12,065 nucleotides of DNA. Source: Coriobacteriaceae bacterium. Its GTDB lineage: Bacteria > Actinomycetota > Coriobacteriia > Coriobacteriales > Eggerthellaceae. Location of the stretch: the NCBI GenBank assembly GCA_015062635.1, contig SUUF01000038.1, positions 4,768 through 16,832 of the forward strand, given 5' to 3'. Shown here piece by piece: positions 9,101 through 12,065 of this stretch (positions within the stretch are counted from its first letter, which is position 1; each line of letters begins with the position of its first letter). Made by a program: the position numbers and the translations under genes. The notes under the pieces were generated by a model. The model did not search any database. It had not been told where the DNA came from and saw nothing but the letters and a program-made list of their open reading frames with translations.

Positions 9101-12065
9101 CATCGGCATTCGTGAGCGGCGTGCCGTCGTAGGCGCGCTTCGCCGAACCCGATGCAATCGTCAACGGGGCGGGGTTGATGGCAACGGAACCGTCGCTCAC
9201 CACGAACGTCACGTCGAAATTGCCCGCCTGCTCATCGACGACGCCGAACTGGCCCTGCAGCGGCAACGTCGTCGTACCCGCATGCGTGCGCTCGACTTCA
9301 GCGGCCGCGCCGTTGAACACGATGAACGAGGCATCGAAATCGGGGTTCGAGATGCTCTCCACCGTATAACCCGCCGTATGCGGCAGGCCATCGTAGGTGG
9401 CCTCGACCACATCGCCCGCGATGGTCACGACCACCGCCGGGGCCGTCACGGTAAGGTTGCCGGAGATATATTCGATGTCATAGTAGTTGGCATTCGCCGG
9501 TCCCGCGATGCGGGCGTTCTTCGGAGTCGTGGCGCTCGAACCCACCGCCGTCTGCTCGCCGGTGAACTCGATGCCCGCGAGTTCATGGCCGGGCTGCAAG
9601 CCCGAAACGGTCACGTCGCCGACGCCCGACGACTTCAACGCGGTGCCGTCATACACCTTCGACTTGTTCTGGGCGGTAACCGTGAGCTTCGTGCGGTAAT
9701 ACACGTCGATGGTAACCGCATGGCCGTCGGTCGCCACATAGTAGACGCGCTTTCCCTGGTCGGCGCCATTTTTCTCCACATGGTCGAGCGTGTAGCCCGC
9801 CAACCCCGTGGGAACCGCGAATCCGCCGCCCACCTTCACCGATTCCTGCTGCGACTGCACGCCCTCGATGAGGTTGCCGTCCATATCGCGGTAATTCACC
9901 GTGAACGTCGAGCTCTGATAGGGCACATACTTGAAGACGATCGTGTTATCGCCCATCGAGAACGTGTAATCGATGACCTCGCTTTCGGGATGCAGCACCT
10001 GACCGGTGACACCCTGGCTCTGCAGCAACGCGTAGTCGACGGTTGCCGCCGATTCCTTCACCGAGACGATGTCGCCCGACACCTGGATGCCCGTCTTTGC
10101 GGGTGCAACCTCGATGGATTCGTCGCTCGCCAGCACGTAGCGCACGTCGTAGGTGATGACGTTGCGCTTGTGCGTATAGCGGAAGGTGATCTCGTTGCCG
10201 GAAAGCGCCAGGTCAATGGTCTGCAAGCTCACGTCGGGCAGCATGCCCGCGACCACGGCCGCCTTCTCGGTGATGCTGCTTCCCAACGCGAGCGCCGGGC
10301 TGCTCACGGTCTTCGCAGGCAGCACCTCGACCGACTCGTCAGACGCATCCACATACCGCACCGTGTACGACAGGATGTCCGCCGCCCACTTGGCATAGAC
10401 GGTCGTGTCTTCGGTCAGCGGCTTCTCGAAGTCGTAGATGCGCGTGCAGGCGGCATCGGCGTACCAACCCTGGAACGTATATCCGACGCGTTTTTCAGGC
10501 GCGATGGATTCCGCCTGCGCGCCGTAGGGATAGGTCTCGCTCTGCGGTTCGGCACCCGACGACTCGTCGACAAAGGTGATAGTACGGTCGGGCAGCGCCC
10601 ACTTTGCATACAGCGCCAGGTTGTTGCCCGGCATCTTGTTGAAGGTATAGGGGGTTTCCAAATTGGAATCGGCATACCAGCCGCCCCAGGTGGCGTCCTG
10701 CAAGCCAGCCGGCATAGGCGGCTCGTAGTTGTAGGTATCGCCCGTGATGTCGGCGTCGAAGAAGATGTTCGATGCCGTGGAGAGCTTCTGGCCGCCATAG
10801 TAATAGTCGATGCGGTAAGAATTGCGGTCATAGTAGAAGCGGTACACGTAGGTGCTGCCTACATATCCCGAACCGTAATACCCATACGGGGTGCCGGAAT
10901 GCTTGCTGTAGCCGTCGATATCCTTCGCGCCCAGGTTGTTCGTGTTCAGGCCGATTTGCGTGTAGGCATCTTCCACCTGGTAGGTGCCATCGGGCTGCTG
11001 CAGCCAGTATTCCGCGTTTCGGCTATACGAGCTCGAGGTCCAGTAGCCCTTATACGTCATGACGTGGCTGCTATTCGCGTTCGACACGTTGCCCCAGATG
11101 AGCTCGTAGCGCTTGGTTACGTAGTTGCCCTCGGCAGCACCGGTCCAGTAGTTGAAATATTTCTTCTTGCTCGTGGCGGTGTCGTACACCTCGGTAGAAG
11201 AGGACGGCCACATCGACGAGATGTCCTGGCCGAGCACGACGTCGGTTATACGATAGTTCGAACCGGTGTAGGTTTGCCCGTTCATCGTGATGCGCGCATT
11301 GGCATTGTTGATGTTGAACACCAACGTGTAGCGGATGAGCTTGGAATACACGCGCAGCACCGAACTGCCGTCGGCGGCGATTTTCACGCTCGACTCGGCA
11401 TTGCGCGAGGTGTCGGCTTCGTAGCCGTTCTGGCTCGGCACCCTCACGCCCGAAGCCTTCACGGTGGAGCCAACCTCAGCTTGCGCGGTGGTCGTGCTGT
11501 CATACACATAGCTCGTCGTGCCGGTGGAGTTGTCGAACTTCTCCTTCAGGTACACGATGGTGTAGTTCACCTGGCTCGGCGTCCATTTCGCATAGAGCGT
11601 GGTCGGGGATGTCACCGTGATGGAACCGGTCACACGGCTCTTCAAGTCGGCATCGCTGTACCAACCCGCGAAATCGTAGCCGGTACGTGTGGGGGTGGGG
11701 AGGCTCACGCTCGAACCGTAGGCGGCCATCTGCGCATCCACATAGTTGCCGCCGTTCACGTCGAACGTCACCTTGTATTGCGCACGCTGGTAATACGCCG
11801 GCACTTCCTGGTTCTCGGACGTGATCGTGGCGGTGACGGCATGGTCGAACACGCCGCCTTCCACTTCCTTGCGCGGCGGGGTCACCGTGGCGCCGCGCAC
11901 GCCCTGCATCTCGGTGCGCGATACCTCGGAATAGCCTTGACCATCGAGGTCCTGCAGCAGGTACACGTAGTAATACGTGGTGTCGTATGGCACGAATTCC
12001 ACGCGCTTCGTCAGATAGCCCTTGCCGTCGCGAACCGTCGCATGCTCGAGGTCGTCGGCCGTTAT
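1..12065 (-). CDS. Giant multidomain repeat surface protein (MBG/YDG, InlB B-repeat, MucBP-like, DUF11-like); partial at both ends
   Basis: One minus-strand frame is open across the whole window, about 4,021 codons. I translated it throughout and checked the register at several distant points (near 1371, 2091, 5151, 9444, 11583 and 11880); all agree, with no frameshift or stop. Neither the start nor the stop codon is in the window. Fragment residues: linkers, InlB-type repeats and an aromatic segment 1-560, MucBP-like modules 561-792, YDG-type modules 793-1154, the M/L repeat core 1155-3662, a YDG module 3663-3744, DUF11-like modules 3745-3970, and a partial MucBP-like module from 3971. All of these families are typical of exported Gram-positive surface proteins, so a role as a wall-anchored adhesin or stalk is inferred. 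I see only two Cys codons and no transmembrane segment. In-frame Met codons are internal residues. Substrate and partner are unknown. The coding call is near certain; the function is not. Confidence 0.96.
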   Translation of the reverse strand, partial: MTADDLEHATVRDGKGYLTKRVEFVPYDTTYYYVYLLQDLDGQGYSEVSRTEMQGVRGATVTPPRKEVEGGVFDHAVTATITSENQEVPAYYQRAQYKVTFDVNGGNYVDAQMAAYGSSVSLPTPTRTGYDFAGWYSDADLKSRVTGSITVTSPTTLYAKWTPSQVNYTIVYLKEKFDNSTGTTSYVYDSTTTAQAEVGSTVKASGVRVPSQNGYEADTSRNAESSVKIAADGSSVLRVYSKLIRYTLVFNINNANARITMNGQTYTGSNYRITDVVLGQDISSMWPSSSTEVYDTATSKKKYFNYWTGAAEGNYVTKRYELIWGNVSNANSSHVMTYKGYWTSSSYSRNAEYWLQQPDGTYQVEDAYTQIGLNTNNLGAKDIDGYSKHSGTPYGYYGSGYVGSTYVYRFYYDRNSYRIDYYYGGQKLSTASNIFFDADITGDTYNYEPPMPAGLQDATWGGWYADSNLETPYTFNKMPGNNLALYAKWALPDRTITFVDESSGAEPQSETYPYGAQAESIAPEKRVGYTFQGWYADAACTRIYDFEKPLTEDTTVYAKWAADILSYTVRYVDASDESVEVLPAKTVSSPALALGSSITEKAAVVAGMLPDVSLQTIDLALSGNEITFRYTHKRNVITYDVRYVLASDESIEVAPAKTGIQVSGDIVSVKESAATVDYALLQSQGVTGQVLHPESEVIDYTFSMGDNTIVFKYVPYQSSTFTVNYRDMDGNLIEGVQSQQESVKVGGGFAVPTGLAGYTLDHVEKNGADQGKRVYYVATDGHAVTIDVYYRTKLTVTAQNKSKVYDGTALKSSGVGDVTVSGLQPGHELAGIEFTGEQTAVGSSATTPKNARIAGPANANYYDIEYISGNLTVTAPAVVVTIAGDVVEATYDGLPHTAGYTVESISNPDFDASFIVFNGAAAEVERTHAGTTTLPLQGQFGVVDEQAGNFDVTFVVSDGSVAINPAPLTIASGSAKRAYDGTPLTNADVTVEGLVNGETLPVKATGARTDAGTAENTVEPDWAAASAQQGDYEITVEAGTLEVTPAKLTITALDQTYIYNGNAQGEAAATYTDATQIGGKVAVSGLAAGDTLASIALDGQQTKVGVYEEAIVPSAAQVASGHAPDADDEGNLVDPRANYTVDYVAGTLTISENADDLTLTAESGGGVYNGNAYGLNNVSASLANAAIEYKVGDGEWTSTAPTATDVAQSIEGISVRAVLEGYTTAQVDGLSIVVTPKPVTVTAVNDGKTYGAADPEEFHATAEGLLGDDTVAFTVTRDEGEDVGGYAIVPAGDELQGNYAVSYVPALFTISPAAITVRAQDAGKVYGEADPVLSAEVEGVVDGFKPAYTLERVAGEDAGTYVITASGATVQGNYTVSFVPATFEISRAAVTVTALDATKVYGQADPVFQAEVEGVLPGDEGVIRYDFDRAAGRDVGEYAITPVGAAVQGNYTVTYAPALLSITPAAVTVVADDATKVYGQADPDAFGARVTGLQYDDADDVIVWTATREAGENVGEYAITPAGDESQGNYTVTYLPGTFEITPASVVVRAQDAGKVYGQADPVLSAQVEGLIGDDTVEYAVTRVEGEHAGVYAITATGSTAQGNYTVSYEDATFTISKAKLSVAVADATKVYGDPDPAFTVEVSGLQFEDAAGLISYTLTREPGKDVGEYTLALAGADVQGDYEVSYVPAKLTITPAPVTVRVDDAQKTYGDVDPAFSAQVEGLKLGDPASSIAYTLSRSAGEDVGTYPITATGRADQGNYTVAFEAGTLTIGQAEVVVTPVNAVKTYGEADPALTATVSGLRNGDTAAVLAYELSRAAGEDVGTYAITANGEPEQGNYRVTYGEGTFEIVAAGTLTVAGQDIQAVYSGMAIGVAATPSVESGTTVEYSVDDGKTWSADVPTRIDVGTTTVQVRATNPNYTAATATYTLEVQPKDVTVTAVNAGKVYGEDDPEAFEYSVSGLVNGEDETLITVTGVTRASGEDVGEYAITPAGEATQGNYRVTFEPGVFTISAKGVTVTGNDASKVYGTADPELSATAEGLVGDDTIEYTVSRSEGENVGTYAVIPKGAEVQGNYLVSYVTGHFNITKAQATVTAQPASKTYGDADPAWHATVDGLVGLDTLAYTLSRTPGEDAGSYEIMPAGDATQDNYEVTFVPAEFTIEPALAVVTADDKVQTYGGTPKALTATVTGLKRGDDASVIAYELSRVAGTDAGDYEITPAGEAAQGNYRVAFERGTYTIVPATATVAARDASKVYGQDDPALSAAVSGVLFDDEISYELVRTPGEDAGSYAISAMGDARQGNYRVVFAPATFTIEKAHLVVAADAKTQVYGDAELPLTATVTGLANGDAATVVSYTLARAAGTDVGSYAITPTLSADPANYTVSLEPATYAITPATATVVALDSGKTYGDADPALSAVVRGLKNGDGASTVAYTVERAAGENAGTYAIVPSGAVEQGNYLVEYQPATFTIDRAAVTVAADAAVKEYGAADPAFTATVSGLVAGDTAVVLDYELSREEGEDAGTYAIAVSGEVVQGNYMVSYAPSTLTIARSGALAVAGSDVNVVYDGMAHGGPAVASVTEGTTVEYSVDGGATWQDEVPTRTDAGETAVQVRATNPNYEDATANYTITVTPRPVTVAAQAASKTYGEDDPEFTATVTGVVGDDALTYTLSREEGEDVGAYAITATGEEAQGNYLVTYLPATFTIERSGALAVFALGTQAVYDGESHAISAAIPTVTEGTTLLYRVGDAGEWSEDLPSAIDAGVYDIRVRATNPNYHDAATTCQLVIERAPITVSAVASSKVYGDADPALSATIEGLVDGDDPAGITYTLARDAGENAGAYAITPAGAAEQGNYRVSFTPAVFTINQAPATVVVQPANKVYGDADPAFTATVSGLKADDDASAIRYSISREAGEDVGTYVLAAVGGVSQGNYAVTYQASDLTIERAAAMVTPVSVSKIYGDADPVYTAAVTGLKNGDDASVLSYQFTRESGEDVGEYAIEAAGPQVQGNYEVSYATGTLTIVRAGTLAVSGTSLEGVYTGEAYGVPAVPSVSAGTTVEYRVNGQAWTKIVPTRTDVGEDRITVRAVNPNYETATAAYTLSVSPAEAVVSATDASKIYGEADPVSLGYTVSGLVAGEPESLISVDGVTRAAGEDAGDYRITPEGSASQGNYRVTYQPGTFTIAPKAVTVAAQPAEKVYGESDPAFTARVTGLVAGDDADVLRYTISRTPGEDVGAYAIVPSGTAAQGNYSVTYTAADLTITRAPLTVAAQDATQVYGAAEMPLAAQVTGLVAGDTADVVSYTLGREPGTAVGTYAIAPSGAAVQGNYTVSYESASYTITPAEATVFVQNAAKAYATPDPAFTARVTGLVAGDDESVVNYTLSREPGEDVGTYALTATGVQSQGNYTVSFAPATFEIVNSGELAVVGTDTRATYRGEPISAAEAMANVAGAVVEYRLDDAAQWSTEVPAATDAGTYTVHARATAPGYDPAETSYALVIDRAEVTVAADGAQKTYGEADPAFTAQVLGLQGDDAEDVIVFTVTRSDADDQSAGDHATVVPAGEATQGNYTVSYRNGTLHIAPAQATVTAADASKVYGEPDPEFTATVDGLVAGDSADAIAFTMARSAGEDASASDAGYAITPAGETIQGNYRITYVPGTLGIEPRPVEVTSGSAEKAYDGLPLYARTAEVTGGEGFLDGEEPAYLFTGVQTYVGSSENTFAVDPASSTRLGNYRITLVPGTLTVTDEDVNQGQVVTKSHGDATVALGQRATFDIEATNIYAEPKTITLEEQPGVELAQSVFPDVAPGATVRTTATYEVTDADVAAGSFQNKVQVRFDGVDDTYEGEDTVHVVEGRVDVSKVILNPQERYFVGDQILYLVTITNATGKTLRDVTVEDVLGNGASVEVTSSGDGVVNGSNVTFAELEPEATRTITLAYTVQDSDVGTRIANTAVVELDDDPGAGDSDTAESNPVTGLYRLLIHYVYENGAEAAPDYDVQLEAGTAFDVATPDVAGYTPDYSRIASGD
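156..833 (-). other. Two DUF11-like modules
   Basis: Residues 3745-3850 (516-833) and 3851-3970 (156-515). The second is clearer: VDVSKVILNPQERYFVGD, then YLVTITNATGKTLRDVTVED, FAELEPEATRTITLAY, and the acidic end DDDPGAGDSD. That is the DUF11 (B-antigen repeat) layout: V-G-x-x-x-x-Y-x-I-T-N-x-x-G, V-x-V-x-D, L-x-P-G/E, and N-x-A-x-V. The first shows GQRATFDIEATN, VFPDVAPGATV and FQNKVQVRFDG and belongs to the same group, nearer to the DUF7507-like variant. Such modules often precede the wall anchor in Gram-positive surface proteins. Confidence 0.8.
834..1079 (-). repeat. YDG-type module at the C-terminal end of the array
   Basis: Residues 3663-3744, 82 residues. Motifs: TSGSAEKAYDGLPLYAR, FTGVQTYVGSSENTF, TRLGNYRITLVPGTLTVT. 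It is closest to the third N-terminal YDG module (8928-9164), which has SGSAKRAYDGTPL and GTAENTV. YDG-type modules therefore flank the YGX-type array on both sides. It ends in an acidic DED directly before the DUF11-like part. Confidence 0.85.
1080..1568 (-). repeat. MBG (YGX-type) modules M25 and M26, with lengthened loop
   Basis: M25 1326-1568 (81 residues) and M26 1080-1325 (82 residues) end the YGX-type array. They keep QKTYGEADPAFTA / SKVYGEPDPEFTA and TQGNYTVSY / IQGNYRITY. Both have extra residues in the loop before the YAI-like strand: RSDADDQSAGDHATVV in M25 and RSAGEDASASDAGYAI in M26, where other modules read R-x-x-GEDVGTYAI. The array then returns to a YDG-type module. Confidence 0.92.
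1569..1811 (-). repeat. L6, spacer module (divergent)
   Basis: 81 residues. Order: ELAVVGTDTRATYRGEPIS, VVEYRLDDAAQW, VPAATDAG, VHARATAPGY, closing LVIDRAE. ATNPNY is replaced by ATAPGY and YDG by YRG. It separates block 4 from the last two M modules. Confidence 0.85.
1812..2753 (-). repeat. MBG (YGX-type) array block 4: M21-M24
   Basis: Four modules: M21 2514-2753, M22 2280-2513, M23 2046-2279, M24 1812-2045. M21 is the long subtype (TVSGLVAGEPES, VTRAAGEDAG) and pairs with M9. M23 has TQVYGAAEMPLAA and pairs with M14 (TQVYGDAELPLTA). M24 has KAYATPDP, losing the YG step at the head of the module, but keeps QGNYTV. The block looks like a shorter version of block 2. Confidence 0.92.
2754..2993 (-). 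repeat. L5, spacer module
   Basis: 80 residues. Order: TLAVSGTSLEGVYTGEAYG, TTVEYRVNGQAW, VPTRTDVG, ITVRAVNPNY, closing LSVSPAE. It is most like L2 and, like L2, is followed by an M module of the long subtype (M21). Confidence 0.88.
2994..3698 (-). repeat. MBG (YGX-type) array block 3: M18-M20
   Basis: Three modules: M18 3462-3698, M19 3228-3461, M20 2994-3227. Motifs are SSKVYGDADPALSA with EQGNYRVSF; ANKVYGDADPAFTA with SQGNYAVTY; and VSKIYGDADPVYTA with VQGNYEVSY. The acidic turns GDDPAG, ADDDAS and GDDAS follow the GL. M20 ends TIVRAGTLAV, running straight into L5. All three are regular in length (78-79 residues) and lack the oddities seen in block 2. Confidence 0.92.
3699..3941 (-). repeat. 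L4, spacer module
   Basis: 81 residues. Order: ALAVFALGTQAVYDGESH, TTLLYRVGDAGEW, LPSAIDAG, IRVRATNPNY, closing LVIERAP. The segment TTCQL holds the second of the two Cys I see in the fragment. The NPNY element is intact, but the V-E-Y-S-V strand has become L-L-Y-R-V. Confidence 0.86.
3942..4166 (-). repeat. MBG (YGX-type) module M17, alone between two spacers
   Basis: 75 residues with KTYGEDDPEFTA, SREEGEDVGAYAI and AQGNYLVTYLP, a fully regular module. It is the only M module with a spacer (L3, L4) on both sides, so L3-M17-L4 is a compact unit. Its end (TIERSGALAV) resembles the M16 end (TIARSGALAV) that leads into L3, consistent with duplication of an M-L pair. Confidence 0.92.
4167..4409 (-). 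repeat. L3, spacer module
   Basis: 81 residues. Order: ALAVAGSDVNVVYDGMAHGG, TTVEYSVDGGATW, VPTRTDAG, VQVRATNPNY, closing TITVTPRP. It shares most of its conserved positions with L2 and L5. It is followed by a single M module before the next spacer. Confidence 0.88.
4410..6260 (-). repeat. MBG (YGX-type) array block 2: M9-M16
   Basis: Eight modules: M9 6021-6260, M10 5796-6020, M11 5571-5795, M12 5337-5570, M13 5112-5336, M14 4878-5111, M15 4644-4877, M16 4410-4643. They carry the same K-x-YG and QGNY layout as block 1. Oddities: M9 is a longer subtype with DPEAFEYSV and VTRASGEDVG; M11 has QDNYEV; M12 has YGGTPKAL in place of YG-x-x-DP; M14 has DAELPL in place of the DP and ADPANYTV in place of QGNYTV. 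Nothing breaks the frame. The minus-strand frame is certain here even though the plus strand is also open over 2334-5834. Confidence 0.92.
6261..6506 (-). repeat. L2, spacer module
   Basis: Residues 1854-1935, 82 residues. Order: GTLTVAGQDIQAVYSG, TTVEYSVDDGKTW, VPTRIDVG, VQVRATNPNY, ending LEVQPKD. It lacks the K-x-YG-x-x-DP and QGNY motifs of the neighbouring M modules, so it is a different Ig-like type. It closely resembles L3 and L5 and separates two blocks of eight M modules. Confidence 0.88.
6507..8351 (-). repeat. MBG (YGX-type) array block 1: M1-M8
   Basis: Eight consecutive modules of 75-79 residues: M1 8124-8351, M2 7899-8123, M3 7668-7898, M4 7431-7667, M5 7206-7430, M6 6972-7205, M7 6738-6971, M8 6507-6737. 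Each runs: a VTV(T/R)A-like strand, K-(V/T)-YG-x-x-DP, an acidic turn after the GL, an R-x-x-GE-(D/H)-(V/A)-G element, YAI, QGNY-x-V and a closing strand such as TFxI. M6 has QGDYEV instead of QGNY. M2 and M5 are close copies: VRAQDAGKVYG, then ADPVLSA, also at DNA level (8058-8117 against 7365-7424). The repeats are beta-rich Ig-like stalk modules by family; I infer spacing or fibre formation. Confidence 0.92.
8352..8603 (-). repeat. L1, first spacer module (Ig-like, divergent)
   Basis: Residues 1155-1238, 84 residues. It shares the order of the L-type module: GGVYNGNAYG, then IEYKVGDGEWTS, PTATDV, and ISVRAVLEGY, closing in IVVTPKP. It is the most divergent of the six, with VLEGY where the others have ATNPNY or ATAPGY. 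It stands between the YDG flank and the first run of eight MBG modules. Confidence 0.8.
8604..9689 (-). repeat. Four YDG-type beta modules
   Basis: Residues 793-1154 in four units: 9444-9689, 9165-9443, 8928-9164 and 8604-8927 (82, 93, 79 and 108 residues). Key motifs in order are KSKVYDGTAL, VEATYDGLPH, SAKRAYDGTPL and DQTYIYNGNA. Each ends in a strand such as NYYDIEYISGNLTVT or YTVDYVAGTLTI. This is the YDG/MBG pattern: Y-(D/N)-G near the start, an Asn/Gly-Tyr strand, then GTLTV-like. They form the N-terminal flank of the YGX-type array. The fourth unit is long because of an acidic insertion (DADDEGNLVD). The Y-D-G turn separates them from the Y-G-x-x-DP modules downstream. Confidence 0.85.
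9690..9908 (-). other. Third MucBP-like module
   Basis: Residues 720-792. It opens FTVNYRDMDGNLIEG, has the central GLAGYTLDHVEKNG, and closes VTIDVYYRTK. The (V/Y)NYxDxDGN start, a GYxL strand in the middle and a VxVYY end are the standard MucBP pattern, clearer than in the two modules before it. It ends directly at the first YDG-type module, so this is the boundary between the N-terminal interaction part and the long repeat stalk. Confidence 0.75.
9909..10385 (-). other. Two tandem MucBP-like modules
   Basis: Residues 561-635 (10161-10385) and 636-719 (9909-10160) are visibly related. The first opens YTVRYVDASDESVEVLPAKT and ends ITFRYTHKRN; the second opens YDVRYVLASDESIEVAPAKT and ends TIVFKYVPYQ. 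The opening (Y-x-V-x-Y-V plus an Asp-Glu-Ser turn) and closing strand (F-x-Y) match the layout of MucBP-type beta-grasp modules. In characterised proteins MucBP modules occur in mucus-binding adhesins, but binding here is untested. The near-identical openings suggest an internal duplication. Confidence 0.7.
10386..10586 (-). other. InlB-type B-repeat 3
   Basis: Residues 494-560, 67 residues. It opens RTITFVDESSG, carries the signature VGYTFQGWYADAACTRIYDF and closes TTVYAKW. The Cys here is one of only two I see in the whole 4,021-residue fragment. It is followed directly by MucBP-like modules. Family assignment is firm. Confidence 0.9.
10599..10817 (-). other. InlB-type B-repeat 2
   Basis: Residues 417-489, 73 residues. 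It opens YRIDYYYGGQ instead of the usual TFDxNGG, then carries WGGWYADSNLETPY and closes with LALYAKW. The GGWYAD and YAKW elements place it in the Listeria-Bacteroides repeat family, although the opening strand is divergent. It lies four residues (ALPD) before the third InlB-type repeat, so the two are in tandem. Confidence 0.85.
10818..11330 (-). other. Tyr/Asn/Ser-rich segment, possible binding region
   Basis: Residues 246-416, about 171 residues with a composition unlike the Ala/Gly/Asp/Val-rich repeats downstream: many Tyr, Asn, Ser and several Trp. It starts like an InlB-type strand (YTLVFNINN) but then departs from the family. It contains KKYFNYWTG, YELIWGN and EYWLQQPDGTYQ. It ends in a Gly/Tyr-rich stretch (GTPYGYYGSGY) and YRFYYDRNSY, which leads into the second InlB-type repeat. 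The ending is familiar from InlB-repeat surface proteins; the middle I do not recognise. Aromatic, polar surfaces are common in carbohydrate- or protein-binding regions, so this is a candidate ligand-binding part by inference only. Confidence 0.55.
11331..11582 (-). other. Linker segment 2 between InlB-type modules
   Basis: Residues 162-245. It begins NYTIVYLKEKFDN and ends with ADGSSVLRVYSKLIRY. The order Tyr-x-Ile-Val-Tyr-Leu at the start and ADGS-x-VL-x-(V/L)Y at the end is the usual signature of the spacer domain between InlB B-repeats in Gram-positive surface proteins. The same kind of segment opens the window at 11775-12065. Function beyond spacing is not evident. Confidence 0.6.
11583..11774 (-). 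other. InlB-type B-repeat 1 (Listeria-Bacteroides repeat)
   Basis: Residues 98-161, 64 residues, a normal length for this family. The diagnostic order is complete: opening strand VTFDVNGG, a central TPTRTGYDFAGWYSD, and the closing LYAKW. These beta-grasp modules are found in internalins and many secreted Gram-positive proteins, where they act as stalk or interaction modules. It is preceded and followed by linker-type segments. Family assignment is firm; a specific ligand cannot be read from the sequence. Confidence 0.9.
11775..12065 (-). other. Linker segment preceding the first InlB-type repeat (MucBP/InlB-linker-like), partial
   Basis: Fragment residues 1-97. The segment holds YYVYLLQDLDGQGYSEV, followed by a Gly-Val-Arg-Gly turn and ending in YYQRAQ directly before the InlB-type strand KVTFDVNGG. 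The pattern (Tyr-x-Val-Tyr-Leu, Asp-Gly, a Gly-rich turn, then Tyr-Tyr-x-Arg) is what usually joins InlB B-repeats in large Gram-positive surface proteins. It resembles the second linker at 11331-11582. Its N-terminal side lies outside the window, so the true module boundary is unknown. Confidence 0.6.

Noticed and set aside
286..11062. Many further open frames of 60-164 codons on both strands
   Set aside because: All overlap the continuous minus-strand protein in other registers, have Pro/Arg/Ser-rich compositions typical of off-frame GC-rich sequence, and show no domains or spacing that suggests real genes.
1..12065. Promoters, terminators, tRNA/rRNA, riboswitches, insertion sequences, attachment sites
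   Set aside because: The window is wholly inside a coding frame. I saw no RNA gene, no transposase and no terminal inverted repeats. Hairpin-like stretches within the repeats are by-products of GC-rich coding sequence.
1..12065. A previously undescribed multi-gene system such as defence, biosynthesis or secretion
   Set aside because: Only one gene is present, made of known structural module families. No enzymatic, nuclease or transport motif was seen.

Overview
The whole window is the interior of one very large gene on the minus strand. A single frame (codons whose lowest base is a multiple of 3) runs from position 12065 down to position 3, about 4,021 codons. I found no stop in it and no credible start, so both ends of the protein lie outside the window. 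No other gene, RNA, mobile element or intergenic space is supported. The GC-rich sequence, the third-position G/C bias and the module set (InlB-type B repeats, MucBP-like, YDG/MBG and DUF11-like domains) point to a high-GC Gram-positive bacterium. My best guess is a gut Coriobacteriia/Eggerthellaceae species; this is inferred from style and not from a marker gene.

Layout from N- to C-terminus (right to left): a linker segment, one InlB-type repeat, a second linker and an unusual Tyr/Asn/Ser-rich segment (12065-10818); two more InlB-type repeats (10817-10386); three MucBP-like modules (10385-9690); four YDG-type modules (9689-8604). Next comes the core (8603-1080): 26 MBG modules of the YGX type, called M1-M26 here, 75-82 residues each, punctuated by six modules of a second Ig-like type, called L1-L6. 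A last YDG-type module (1079-834), two DUF11-like modules (833-156) and the beginning of another MucBP-like module (155-3) follow.

The core order is L1, M1-M8, L2, M9-M16, L3, M17, L4, M18-M20, L5, M21-M24, L6, M25-M26. The parts make sense as a secreted, wall-associated stalk or adhesin: the beta-rich repeats build a long fibre, and the N-terminal InlB/aromatic/MucBP part is the likeliest interaction region. A signal peptide (beyond 12065) and a wall anchor such as LPXTG (before position 1) are expected but cannot be seen. The most interesting points are the two-level repeat architecture, signs of internal duplication and contraction, and the size of the protein. No enzymatic or defence system is present.
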